Shown here piece by piece: positions 10,901 to 21,587 of a stretch of 64,000 bases of DNA (position 1 is its first letter; each line of letters opens with the position of its first letter). Under the pieces are notes generated by a model, which worked only from the letters and a program-made list of their open reading frames with translations, did not search any database and was not told the origin of the DNA. The stretch spans positions 62,001-126,000 of the forward strand of contig NBAY01000060.1 in assembly GCA_002794775.1 (NCBI GenBank), read 5' to 3'. The translations under genes were made by a program, and so were the position numbers. Source of the stretch: Porodaedalea pini. Its lineage: Eukaryota > Basidiomycota > Agaricomycetes > Hymenochaetales > Hymenochaetaceae.

Positions 10901-13422
10901 AGAGGACTTGACTATTCTGAAGAACTTAACCTCGCTATTTACTTAACTGAATTCAATAAATTTAATAATGAACAACTTGGTGACCCCATCACTTTTCAAC
11001 AAGCAATTAAGCGACCAGATGCACTCAGATGGGCAAAAGCCATGAAAGACGAAATTGAAACACTAAAAGAAAGACAAACTTGGGAGTACGTCTACCCACC
11101 TACTAATGCAAACATCATTGGCACTAGATTTGTTTACAAAACTAAATGGTTAGCCGATGGCCGAATTGACAAATACAAAGCAAGACTAGTTGTGCAAGGA
11201 TATGCGCAACAAGAAGGAATTGATTTCTACTCAGATGACTTATTTGCACCAGTAGCACGACTTAGTACTGTGCGAACTATACTTTCCTGGGCAGCAACTA
11301 ACAACTATGAAATACACCAAATAGACATTAAATCAGCCTACTTGTATGGTGAACTAGAAGACGGTGAAGAAATTTATATCAAACCACCACCAGGATACAA
11401 TAAACTATTACCTGACTTGAAACCTGGACAAATACTGAAATTAAAGAAAGCACTATATGGACTTAAACAAGCAGGAAGACGTTGGTACAAAAAACTAATG
11501 TCAATCTTAACTAAAATTGGATTACAGCCTTTTTCATAAGTCCTGCGACACATGCATGTCACGTGAAATGAGCCGCGTCAGAGCCAAAGTGTCGAAAAAT
11601 TAGAATGAATGCCTATTTTCTCTGTGAATTCTGCACAGAACCTGCTCATTAAGTACTCAAAAAAAAGGCACGGTTCTCAGGAGCAGAAATATGTAAAATA
11701 GGGAGCAATAAATTGACTGTGTAGGTGGGTGGAGATCAAACAAGTGCAGCTGGTCTGTTCTCTCACCCATTTCCACTGAGATTCAAAAATTATGGCTCCC
11801 CTACATCTACCTATAAAACTCTTTCCTGTATCTGTAAATTAAGTATATGACTATATAAACATCTCCTGCAAGTTTGAAGCCAATCCATTCAGTATTCATG
11901 GTGCAGCAGCAAGATTTGTGTTCTACTCTGCAACACCTATTGTGAGAAAAGGAGGGTGGAAAGAGCTTGAAGTGCAACACAAATCTTGCTGCTGCACCAT
12001 GAATACTGAATGGATTGGCTTCAAACTTGCAGGAGATGTTTATATAGTCATATACTTAATTTACAGATACAGGAAAGAATTTTATAGGTAGATGTAGGGG
12101 AGCCATAATTTTTGAATCTCAGTGGAAATGGGTGAGAGAACAGACCAGCTGCACTTGTTTGATCTCCACCCACCTACACAGTCAATTTATTGCTCCCTAT
12201 TTTACATATTTCTGCTCCTGAGAACCGTGCCTTTTTTTTGAGTACTTAATGAGCAGGTTCTGTGCAGAATTCACAGAGAAAATAGGCATTCATTCTAATT
12301 TTTCGACACTTTGGCTCTGATGCGGCTCACTTCACGTGACATGCACGTGTCGCAGGACTTATGAAAAAGGCTGTAACTAGATCAGACAATGACAACGCAG
12401 TCTTTTTCAAAACAGAAAATAACAAAACTATACTTGTATTATTTGTACATGTTGATGACATTACAATAGCTGCAAAATCAACCCAACTATTAACTGAACT
12501 AAAAACTCAAATTGGAAATGAAGTTACTTATACTGACGGAAATGAAATTCACTGGTTACTTGGAATTGAAATTAAGCATAACCGTCAAACTAAAACTATA
12601 GCATTAAAACAACAAAACTATATTGAAACTATCATCAAACGCTATAACTTAGAAAATGCTAAACTGAAGAATTCTCCTATGGAGCCAGGGAGACAATTAT
12701 CAACTGATGATGCACCAGCCGATGATGAAGAACTTACTTACATGGAAAAGGTACCTTACATGAACATGGTTGGAGCACTGCGATATGCAGCAGACTGTAC
12801 CAGGCCAGATATTGCCTATACATGTGGAATACTCACGAGATATTTAACTAACCCTGGTATTAAACATTTTGACGCCGCAAAACAATGTTTTCAATACTTA
12901 CACTCAACTAAAGATTATTGGCTCATACTCGGTGGAACTGAAAATACTCAACTTACTGGATATACTGACTCTGATGGAATGACAACTGAAGGGCATAAAG
13001 CCATATCCGGATACTTCTTTAAACTTGGCAATTCAATAACATCATGGTCAAGCAAAAGACAAACTTTAGTATCATTAGCCGTAGCTGAAGCTTAACTTAT
13101 TGCACTAGCTTATGCAACTCAGGAAGCTATTTGGCTAAAAAGACTTGTGAATGAGGTTCTGCAGGCTTTGTTTGCACCTACTACAATCTTTACTGATAAT
13201 CAAGCTATTATTACTATGGCAACTGATCCTGAGCGTAAATATTCTCAAAGAACTAAACATATTGACATATGAAAAGATTTCTTTAGAGATCACATTGATA
13301 AAGGAACTATTACTGTTAAATACATTCCCACTGAACATAACATAGCAGACTTACTTACTAAAGCATTACCTGTAACTTTACTCAAGCGCTTTGTAGAACA
13401 ACTTAAACTAATGCACGCTTGA
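7955..13422 (+). pseudogene. gag-pol: Copia gag-pol polyprotein, interrupted
   Basis: A single frame (the start at 7955 is a guess) runs through the element. It contains gag with an Arg/Gly-rich stretch (8963-9050) and a CCHC zinc knuckle (CYNCNNYGHQSPNC, 9101-9142), then protease (DSGATLHLT near 9545), GAG-pre-integrase (LHKKLGHLSY near 9930), integrase core (DIWGP at 10127), reverse transcriptase (FAPVARLSTVRTILSWAA near 11245, YGLKQAGRRWY near 11455, FVHVDDI near 12442) and RNase H with ADLLTKAL near 13350. Protease-integrase-RT order is diagnostic of Ty1/copia. In-frame stops lie at 8960, 9005, 10085, 10382, 10700 (TAG), 13093 (TAA) and 13270; the other five are TGA. A fold-back element splits the RT at 11523/12375; joining across one TA restores the frame. 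Not autonomous. Confidence 0.92.
11525..12373. mobile_element. Fold-back element FB1, copy 1 (849 bp, TA target)
   Basis: Almost the whole element is one inverted repeat: arms of roughly 395 bp (outer end CAGCCTTTTTCATAAGTCCT) around an asymmetric loop of about 53 bases (11926-11978). It is flanked by TA on both sides (11523-11524 and 12374-12375). Collapsing the element to one TA rejoins the copia RT codons GGA-TTA-ACT-AGA. TA duplication and CAG termini fit the Tc1/mariner superfamily; no transposase is encoded, so it would need one supplied in trans. The second copy is at 20355. Confidence 0.93.
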
Positions 13423-13429
13423 AGGGGAG

Positions 13430-13644
13430 TGTTGAACTATAAATAACTGACGGATACTTGCCTGAGCAGATATCCGTCACTGGTCACATGACCAACTTCC
13501 AGAACTCCGACTTTATGCTCATATGACTATGCACCATATGCTCACTATACTCTTTATAGTAAACTATTCAATTGTACTGTATATAAGGACGGGCACTCTC
13601 GCCCCTAATCTACAGCTTTGTCCCACTTTCCTGCTCGTCTAAGA
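13430..13644 (+). repeat. 3' LTR of copia element
   Basis: 215 bp, TGTTGAACTA to GTCTAAGA, preceded by the purine tract at 13421-13429 and followed by the target duplication ATGCA. It matches the 5' LTR except for six transitions, which suggests a fairly recent insertion. Confidence 0.92.
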
Positions 13645-14104
13645 ATGCAGAAGGGAATGCGCTGACGAGCCCGCTCAATGTGTGGATTCAGACAGGCTCG
13701 TATGTTCTCATCGCGCTGTCAGAGATCTTCGCGAGTATTACGGGTCTGGAGTACGCGTTCACGAAGGCGCCGAAGAGCATGCGGAGTGTTGTCATGGGCA
13801 TCTTCCTGTTCATGAGTGCGATCTCGAGCGCGCTTGGAGAGGCTTTTGTTTGTGAGTTGGCCTTACTTGTTTCCTGACTTACTGGTATTGCGAATGTTAA
13901 GCTGATAATCTACGTCTTACAGCTCTGTCTTCAGATCCCCTGCTGGTCTGGAACTACGGGTCCATGGCTGTGCTGGCCTTCTTTGCTGGGATCGGCTTTT
14001 GGTTATCCTTCCGTCAACTCGACGCAGAAGAGGAGGCTCTCAACGCCATCACGGATGCCGAGAGTATCGACGACGAGGCTGCTCACAAGGACGTCAAGGC
14101 ATGA
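13645..14104 (+). pseudogene. PTR2-type peptide transporter gene, 3' fragment after the copia insertion
   Basis: The reading frame of the transporter resumes here: EGNALTSPLNVWIQTG, then SYVLIALSEIFASITGLEYAF, the highly conserved late helix and loop of fungal PTR2 proteins, KAPKSMRSVVMGIFLFMSAI, and GEAF before a 71-bp intron (13852-13922, GTGAGT...TTACAG). The last exon gives SLSSDPLLVWNYGS, a final helix and an acidic tail (RQLDAEEEAL), with the stop at 14102-14104. All expected features of the C-terminus are intact, with no other lesion visible, so the copia insertion looks recent relative to loss of constraint. The full-length gene would be a plasma-membrane H+/peptide symporter. Confidence 0.9.
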
Positions 14105-14399
14105 GTCATCTAAGCTCCCTGTGTTCTCCTTCATTCCATTAATTTTGATCTGGGCGTCCGGCTGCTTCCTTCTACTACCCTCTCGCCCACGTTCTTTGCC
14201 CTTACTCACTGTTACTGTCTATTTCGAAGTGAGGGGCCTTGGTTTGTTTGCTATTGTGTTTGTTCGGTATTGTGTTTGTTCGGGGAGATAATGTACGTTG
14301 ATCTGATACTATTAAACCGTAACGAAAATAAATGTGCTGTATTACGAATGAATTGACCTCTACCAATCTGAGGCAGGTTAGGAAGAAGTAACCTTTCTA
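14105..14399. other. Convergent 3' region
   Basis: This short stretch separates the PTR2 stop from the stop of the opposite-strand transcription factor. It is T-rich with a tandem TGTGTTTGTTCGG motif (about 14257-14284). No gene is seen. Confidence 0.5.
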
Positions 14400-17300
14400 C
14401 TAGAAGTCCGTGTTGAACTGTGAACCGAAGTGCCGCGAATCTGCCATAAAAGAACGCCACACATCGGCAATGATCGGGTCATTTCCCGGAGCACCGTTAG
14501 GCCCTGCAATGGTACTTCCACCCATAAAGAGGGCGATATCGATGTTATCGCTGTTGCTCAGCACATCCTGTCCAGAACGTCCTGCAGTATTGTTTGAGAG
14601 CTCCTCGAACCATGATGTTGCAGTAAGCTCTGGTGCAGTCTGAGGAGTGTTGCCATTGCCTTGGAAAGGCACGTATGTCCGAGAGTTAGTAGCGAAGCTC
14701 GAATGCGACGCTGCATGAGCAGCGATGTCTGAGAAATAAGTGGATCCGTTTTGACTTGGCGTGTTTGCAAACGCATGGATCAATGCTTCATCGATGTTCG
14801 TAGGTGCGCCTCGGAGTTGGGAACTGTCGACCGTATGAAACGATGCGTTCTGGACGTCTGCAGTAGCTCGGTAGTCTTCAAAGAAGGGCCAGGAAGGGTT
14901 ATGTAGAGATGTCTGCGGCAGAGTGGCCTCGTTGCTTCGTCGAGATGAAGATGGTTCGGATAGCGAAGGACTTGCATACGGAAGTGAATATACGAATTGT
15001 GCTCCTCCTGACGACTCTGACGATGTATGGTGGATTGTCGTTGTCGGGGAGATTGGCTCGCCTGGGGCCTGCTGTTTCTTATTTGCGTTCTTCAGGAAAA
15101 GCGGTGCTCCACCGAGTATACTAAGCTCATGCTCCGCGTTTCGTGTGTCTCTTGGAAACAACATAGGCCTATTGGCGATGCGGCTTTTCTCAAGGAGACA
15201 CAGGAGGAATGGCTAAAACTCTGATAAGAAACAAACCGCGAAAAAAAGCTGATAAGGAGCGACTCACTAAGCCTTTCCTTGGTACCGGATGTGCATGTGC
15301 CTTCTTGAATAAATCGACAGCCGTCTCCAACTCTTTGAGAGCCGCTGCCGTTACATATATTGATAGACCTCTGGCGCAAGCGACTGAACCGACGACGACC
15401 TTTATTACTGTTAATCAAATATTCAAGAGAGGAGAAATGCTGATGCATACAGCGGAGGTAAGGCCATGCACCCATATTATCCACTGACGGAGAAGCAACT
15501 GCGGGTATCTTTCGAAATTGATCCGTATAATCTTCAACAATGACATTGCACTTGCATACGCAGATAAGGCAGAAGATGCGAAGGGGCTGTCAAGAATTTT
15601 TGAAGAGTTCTCAAGCATCGCGCGCGCAAAGAGGTTACGGTGTACGAAGAGGAGTGCAGCTTCTCGTAGCACTGCCCAATTACACCTCCGCAGTATAGTC
15701 GCAATATCCTCATCAGGATTAGGAGCCGTTGACATTGACATTGACCGATGTGCTTCGAAATCACGCAACTTTCTGTCGAGCTCCAAAAGCTCGACATATT
15801 TGACGGGCCTGGCCAGGCAGAGCTGCTCGGCAATCGGGGCCGCCACTTCCTTGGTGAATCGGTACTTCCACCGCCAAACTGAAAGGGGCCACTTTTGAGA
15901 ATAGAGTTCGAGCCGAAAACAAGAAGCTCACAGCCAGGGATGATAGAGCCATCTTCGCCAAGAGTTGCCTCTCTATCTTCTGGAAACTCGCAATCTACCT
16001 CGCATAAATTGAATGTCGCTGGTCTACCAGTTTCCAAGCTCTAAGACTCAGAGACAGGTTAACAAAGATTCAGGAACCAGTGGCAGAGAACAGAAACTCA
16101 CTTTCCACTTGTCGGCGGTGAATAACTCCCAAAACAGGCGTCTCCTGCGTTGAATAAGTTTCGGTTCCATCTTCCATCGTGCGGGATCACGATCTGTGAA
16201 GCTTGAGTATAGTTAATTGCCAGCTTAACTCATGGCACGCACGCAAACCGATCTGAGATGCAACATAGAGATTCTCTTTTAGCTTCAAACAATGAAGAGC
16301 CTCGTGCATTAAAGGTGTAACTCACACTACACGCAAGAGTGAGGCCGAAAGTCCCCAGTTTCATCGACGGCTCAGCTGTATATTTTCGACCCGAATAATA
16401 ACCGTATGCTGCCAGCATCACGACTGCTTGAACGTTCTCCATAGACGTTCCGACGAACACAGAATTAAGGCTCAGAGCGGCGCGAGCTAGATGTTCATAC
16501 AGATTGGCTTCATCATTAGCAATTGGAAGAGTAAGGTCCCCTGCTGCTCCATTAGCCAGTACAGAAAGCAGAAGAGCCAGATGGTGCACGTAGTCGCTCG
16601 ACCCGTCATTGTCGTCGCCGTTGATTTCTTCGCCCGAGCAGCTCTTACGCTGCTTACGTGACTTGTACACGGATGGAAGAAGCTCCTCGAAGATCTGTTC
16701 ACGCTCGACTATGCAATAGAACCATGCGATATTTCCTAGATAAGCTTCGGCAAGAGCGGTTGCTCGGGCATAGGATGGCAAGCGGGCTTCTATCGCCCTC
16801 AAAATATCGTCTCTCTGCAAAGAGACGGGCGCAAACGGGAAGGCTTCGCTGATAGACATGATCTGTTGTGGTATATCACTATTTTGAGGATAGTCATTTG
16901 AGACTGTCTGCTGCCCGATCTGGTCAGCCATCGACTCGTTTATTATCTGTTTGGAAATCAGTAAAGATTCTTGAAAAGAGGGGAGTATGCACTCGCCATG
17001 AGTAAGGCCTTTTGGACAACGTAGTCCGTTGTAAGCATCCAACTAAGCAGAAACACAAAGCGCGCACCTCAGAGGATACTCGTCCCATGAAAGAAGCTTC
17101 TCCACTTTCAGACATACTCAACGTACCGAGTTCAGAGCTTAAGTCGTCCACAGGATCATTGCCGTTATTCTCTGGAGTTTCAGTCCCAACAATGAAATCG
17201 ACGCCTGACTTGATTGCCAGAAGCTCGTCGGATAGAAGAGGATGTTTGTTTGCAGATAGGCCTGCCTGTGCAATTTCGAGTGCGTCTTCAAGCTGTCGAA

Positions 17301-17792
17301 TGCGCCTGGACATTTGTAAAAGCTTCCTGTGTAGCTTATCGGTATCTGCAAGAACAAACCTAACAAATAGCGGTCAAAAAAGGTCGGGACGGCAGTACGC
17401 CGGTGTAAGTACCTTGTGCCTTGCCCGGCCGCCAGGGAGCCTGTCAAATACTATAAATATGGTGCTAACGCAACTCTGAGCGAGATAAACTTACCATTAG
17501 GACATATGAGCTCGCAGCCTCGACGCACGCATGTTGTACATGGAGTCTATCGTGATAGGCTGATAAGTGTACACCTTACATGCGATTGAGATAGGCAACC
17601 TTTCTGTCACACTTGAGCTTCAGCCTAGTGTCGTCATAATCGATCAGTCAATCAATCCAAGGACAAGCCGTGCACTAAAGTTTACCTTTTACATTCGGCG
17701 CAAGACGCTTCTCCCTTTGCTCGTCTTATCTCTAGGTCGCCACGCTCGCGTGTGAAGAAGCGGCGACCCTTTCCATTCAAATCCGCCGGCAT
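14400..17792 (-). CDS. Zn2Cys6 transcription factor with fungal_trans middle domain
   Basis: A nuclear DNA-binding regulator. The zinc cluster is assembled from three small exons: exon 1 (17792-17686, ATG at 17792) ends CAECKR, exon 2 (17624-17600) gives LKLKCDRK, and exon 3 (17546-17495) gives TPCTTCVRRGCELICPNG, yielding six correctly spaced cysteines. Exon 4 (17440-17413) and exon 5 (from 17359) continue SLAAGQGTR-FVLADTDKLH, then the MSRRIRQLEDAL coiled coil, a layout common to one basidiomycete group of these factors. Later exons hold the fungal_trans signature: RATALAEAYLGNIAWFY, then GLHRDRDPARWKM and RRRRLFWELFTADKW (16200-16100 region), then FNLCEVDCEFPED. The C-terminal 250 residues are Ser/Thr/Asn-rich, perhaps activating. 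Exon order is complete and no break was seen. The target genes cannot be inferred. Confidence 0.92.
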
Positions 17793-18300
17793 CTAGTCGC
17801 TAAGTGGTAAGCAGGTACGAATTGTAGCCCTTGACCACTAGTACAGTACTGGCAAGAGACGCGCGATATGACGTTCAGAACAGGAGTGAAAGCGATAAAC
17901 AGGAAACCGCAGCCTGGTACATCAGCGTGGTTGCGAAGGGGGCAAATAACGCGCCTTGGCGACAAGCGAGCGAACTCCATAGTGCTTAGAAAGAGAGAGA
18001 GCTTCTTCCCTTTAAGTTCTTCGCGATGCCGCGGAAGGAAACAAAGGCCAACATATCCGGCTTAAACCTCGGTGCAAGAACCATCTTCGCATGCGTAATA
18101 GCACTTTTTCTATCATTCGTCGCAATCTAATCGAGCAGAGGCTGAAGTCGCTGGACGTTGGAAACAAAACTGTAAAAATGAGTAAAGAAAATATTTAGAG
18201 TTTCGTCAAGCTTACGTATGTATTTATTTCGGATGATCGGCGCGATTATCATTTAGTCATTGAGAGCATGTCTTTTGCTCGACTATCTTATTTCATCCGA
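17793..18300. other. Upstream region of the Zn2Cys6 gene
   Basis: No coding sequence is supported. It probably holds the promoter of the minus-strand factor starting at 17792. No clear TATA box was found in the first 100 bases. Confidence 0.4.
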
Positions 18301-20354
18301 TTCCAGGCTGGCACTGCTCGCCAAGGAAACCAGCCCTGGAGTTCCTGGCGAAGCCGGGAACTCCGCTGGCCATCAATCCGAGTTTTTTAGGCATTGCTTA
18401 ATCTGAGTTTTTTTGTTTCTTCAGATTTAATTAATGCAATTTCTCACTCTAAAAGCTATACCTATTTAAAGTTCCTTGCTGGCCATCAGTCTACACTCTT
18501 AGAACAATGCTTCATCTTAGTTCACATGATTCTTCAATTGCAAAACTATATATCTCACATACACATGCTTGAAAGCAATCTGAATTTTTATTGTATGACA
18601 TTCTATTTACAACAAAACCTCACTAAGTACAATATTGGTTGTTGAGAACCTGAAGATAGAGTAAGTCTCTTTCAATGGAGAGACATAGTGCATAATACCT
18701 GCTTCTCATGTCTTTATTTAAAATAGAAAGGATATTCTTTATACAATATAGATACTATGTTAGGACACCTTATATTATATTCATAAAAGGCTATAGGTGT
18801 AGGCCTGCTAGAGTATTCTCACTACTTCTAACATGTTGCTGACTTCCTATACATCATGACTTGACTCTGATGTATTGAGTGTCTGACATTCCAAGACACA
18901 AACTCTGAAACACAACCATGTAGCTGTACTATAATTATGAGGAGTTCAAGTCTGAGACTCAGTGGCAGCCTCCAGACCTTTGGAGTCTGGCACACTATGT
19001 TTAGTTCATACTCTTTTCACATTCTCTTTACTTCCCAACTCATCCAAAGCTTATATGCACATATACTGAGTTGTGCTATGTATACTCTGGCATGAGCCAG
19101 GCCAATGATTTATATATTCTGAGAGTAATTCTCAATGGACTCCAATTGGTTGATTTTCTACTGAAATTTATTTTATAATACACATAGAGAAGATAGCAGA
19201 ATATTTTTCTAACTGACTTATTTTTTTCAGTGGTTTTCCTAACTTTTTCATGTGAGGAATGAGTTGTTTGAGCTCAAAGTATAAAATTGATTGTAGATGA
19301 TTTGCATGCTGCTGCTTTGGAATTACCACTTTTAGCCATCAAATTTTTGAGAGAAGAGCATGATTTAGTTAAATCAAAATTTCCCAAATTTTTGCGATTT
19401 TATTCATATTTTTACAATTTTTTTCATATGGGAAATGAGTTGATTGAGCCTACAGAGTGGTCTGCTCACGGATATGTGCCCATGTGCAGACATCATGTGA
19501 TGATCTGCAATGTTACTGCTTTGAGCCATCAAAATTTTCGAAGCTGGCCAGAGCAGGAGCATGTGGGTGACAACTAAAGAAGGAAAAAAGAAGCATCAAA
19601 AACATTGAAAGTCCGAATTTAGTCATCTTGTGGCTATGTAAAAGTGGCCCTTTGCATTTAATAATAAGGATTTACTTCCAAATCATACCAACCTTGTGAA
19701 TTACCCAAGCCCATCGGACAAGCTATTTGAAGTTCAAAAAAAGGTCTGACGTGCTCCAAGTCTCAGCTTCGGTGTGTTCATTGATCTTCTTGTCGTGCTC
19801 CTGGCTTTAGTTGTTTAGGTATCTGAAGGACCACCAGGCACAAGAAACACCCAGGCGCCAGCCATGTTGGGTATTTTTCTTGATGAAGATGGACCAGAAA
19901 ATGGGGGGCAACAATTTATTACTTGTGTTACAGACTTATTTAATGAATGACCACATACAGTGTAACTCATGCCAGATGTTTGGCTTCAAAATGCTTCAGC
20001 ATAGGCCCTTCTATTGAGGGACAGCTCAAAGTATCCAACAGAGTACAGACTCTGTGTGGGGTTTCAATGTAGAGTACCCAAGAAATGAAGTCGCAGGATC
20101 ATAGATGCTCGTGGACAATCTGCTGCAAAGAGTACATGGTTGCTACTGCTACACACCTAGGCCTACTCATACTATAGCACGACATTTGCCCCACACTGAG
20201 GAGCAGCACAGTGTCGCTCTATTCTATGATGTGCCTGCAGCATCGAGGAACACAGTTTATCTAGCTTTTTGATTTGGAAGGAACTGTAGAAATTGATCTG
20301 GACACCTACACTCAAGACAGAAGAGGCAAGAGTCACTACATGCCATCATTGTTA
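18301..20354. other. AT-rich block without recognisable genes
   Basis: Base composition turns sharply AT-rich here. At the left edge lies a short hairpin (GGAGTTCC..GGAACTCC, 18333-18359) in a GC-rich patch. The open stretches at 18394-18645, 19287-19577 and 19811-20017 show no domain and have atypical composition. An imperfect direct repeat of about 180 bp is present (19240-19352 against 19420-19545). Probably old transposon debris, but no family could be named. Confidence 0.5.
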
Positions 20355-21179
20355 CAGCCATTTTCATAAGTCCTGCGACACATGCATGTCACATGAAATG
20401 AGCCATGGCTGAGCCAAAATGTCGAAAAATTAGAATGAATGTCTATTTTCTCTGTGAATTCTACACAGTACCTGCTCATTAAGTACTCAAAAACTCAGGA
20501 GCAGAAATATGTAAAATAGGGAGCAATACATTGACTGTGTAGGTGGGTGGAAATCAAACAAGTGCAGCCAGTCTGTTCTCTCACCCATTTCCACTGAGAT
20601 TCAAAAATTATGGCTCCCCTACATCTACCTATAAAATTCTTTCCTGTGTCTGTAAATTAAGTATATGACTATACCAACAGCTCCTGCAAGCTTGAAGCCA
20701 ATCCATTCAGTATTCATGGTGCAGCAGCAAGATTTGTGTTGCACTTCAAGCTCTTTCCACCCTCCTTTTCTCACAATAGGTGTTGCAGAGTAGAACACAA
20801 ATCTTGCTGCTGCACCATGAATACTGAATGGATTGGCTTCAAACTTGCAGGAGCTGTTGGTATAGTCATATACTTAATTTACAGACACAGGAAAGAATTT
20901 TATAGGTAGATGTAGGGGAGCCATAATTTTTGAATCTCAGTGGAAATGGGTGAGAGAACAGACTGGCTGCACTTGTTTGATTTCCACCCACCTACACAGT
21001 CAATGTATTGCTCCCTATTTTACATATTTCTGCTCCTGAGTTTTTGAGTACTTAATGAGCAGGTACTGTGTAGAATTCACAGAGAAAATAGGCATTCATT
21101 CTAATTTTTCGACATTTTGGCTCTGACGCGGCTCACTTCACGTGACATGCACGTGTCGCAGGACTTATGAAAATGGCTG
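20355..21179. mobile_element. Fold-back element FB1, copy 2 (825 bp, TA target)
   Basis: The same family as 11525-12373: outer end CAGCCATTTTCATAAGTCCT on both sides, flanking TA (20353-20354 and 21180-21181), and near-identical arms. The central loop (about 20740-20793) is the exact reverse complement of the loop of copy 1, while the arms read the same either way. This means opposite insertion orientation or flipping of the loop by recombination between arms. Compared with copy 1, the arms have lost a short A-rich segment near 20490 and, symmetrically, near 21040. No protein is encoded. Confidence 0.93.
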
Positions 21180-21189
21180 TAACTTGCTC

Positions 21190-21587
21190 TTAGAGGTATA
21201 TATCATTGAAGATCAGAATGCGCACGACAGTATGAGTGAAAAGAGCGTCTGCGAGTGAAAGCAGACGCTAAAAACTCCTTTCTTTTATGAGAGCGCAAGA
21301 GCGCAGTAATCTATCTAATGCGAGTACAGATGCAGCAAAAACAAAACAAAAAGCAACGAAAACAATGCGGCGAAAAATGCGGCGAAGACAAATCTGAAGA
21401 TGCGAATGCAAATACGTGTAATGCTACAATAATGCGATGTAGATATAAATCAAGAGACAGCAGAACAGAAACAGAAACAGAAAAGAAGAAGGAAAAAACG
21501 ACGCAGGAAACAAAAGCGCAGAAGGTGCGAGACGCAAGCAAACCCAAGAACGATGCCGGAGGACGAAGGGATAGAAGCTGGCAATTC
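21190..21587 (-). other. 3' flank of kinase A, shared with B and C
   Basis: Sequence downstream of the kinase A stop that recurs downstream of B (27240-27622) and C (52880-53260, inverted). It includes the hairpin at 21244-21269 and the motif ACTCCTTTCTTTTATGAGAG. It is A-rich on the plus strand and probably the 3' untranslated region. Homology fades near 21215. Confidence 0.7.
21244..21269. repeat. Perfect 9-bp hairpin in the 3' flank of kinase A
   Basis: AGCGTCTGC (21244-21252) pairs with GCAGACGCT (21261-21269) over an 8-base loop. The same structure stands at 27282-27307 (kinase B) and, as an 8-bp stem with a different loop, at 53192-53215 (kinase C). Position and conservation suggest a 3' RNA structure or DNA site tied to this gene family. 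Confidence 0.75.

Larger units (their letters stand above)
7692..13644 (+). mobile_element. Ty1/copia LTR retrotransposon (5953 bp incl. nested fold-back)
   Basis: The element has two 215-bp LTRs (7692-7906 and 13430-13644) flanked by a 5-bp target duplication ATGCA (7687-7691 and 13645-13649). A primer-binding-like site (GGTTATGAGCC) follows the 5' LTR directly and a purine tract (GAAGGGGAG) precedes the 3' LTR. It lies in the sense direction inside the PTR2 coding exon. Removing it with one ATGCA rejoins GAA-GAT-GCA-GAA-GGG in frame. The internal gag-pol frame has stops and is split by a fold-back element at 11525-12373. The LTRs differ at six positions, all transitions. Confidence 0.95.
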
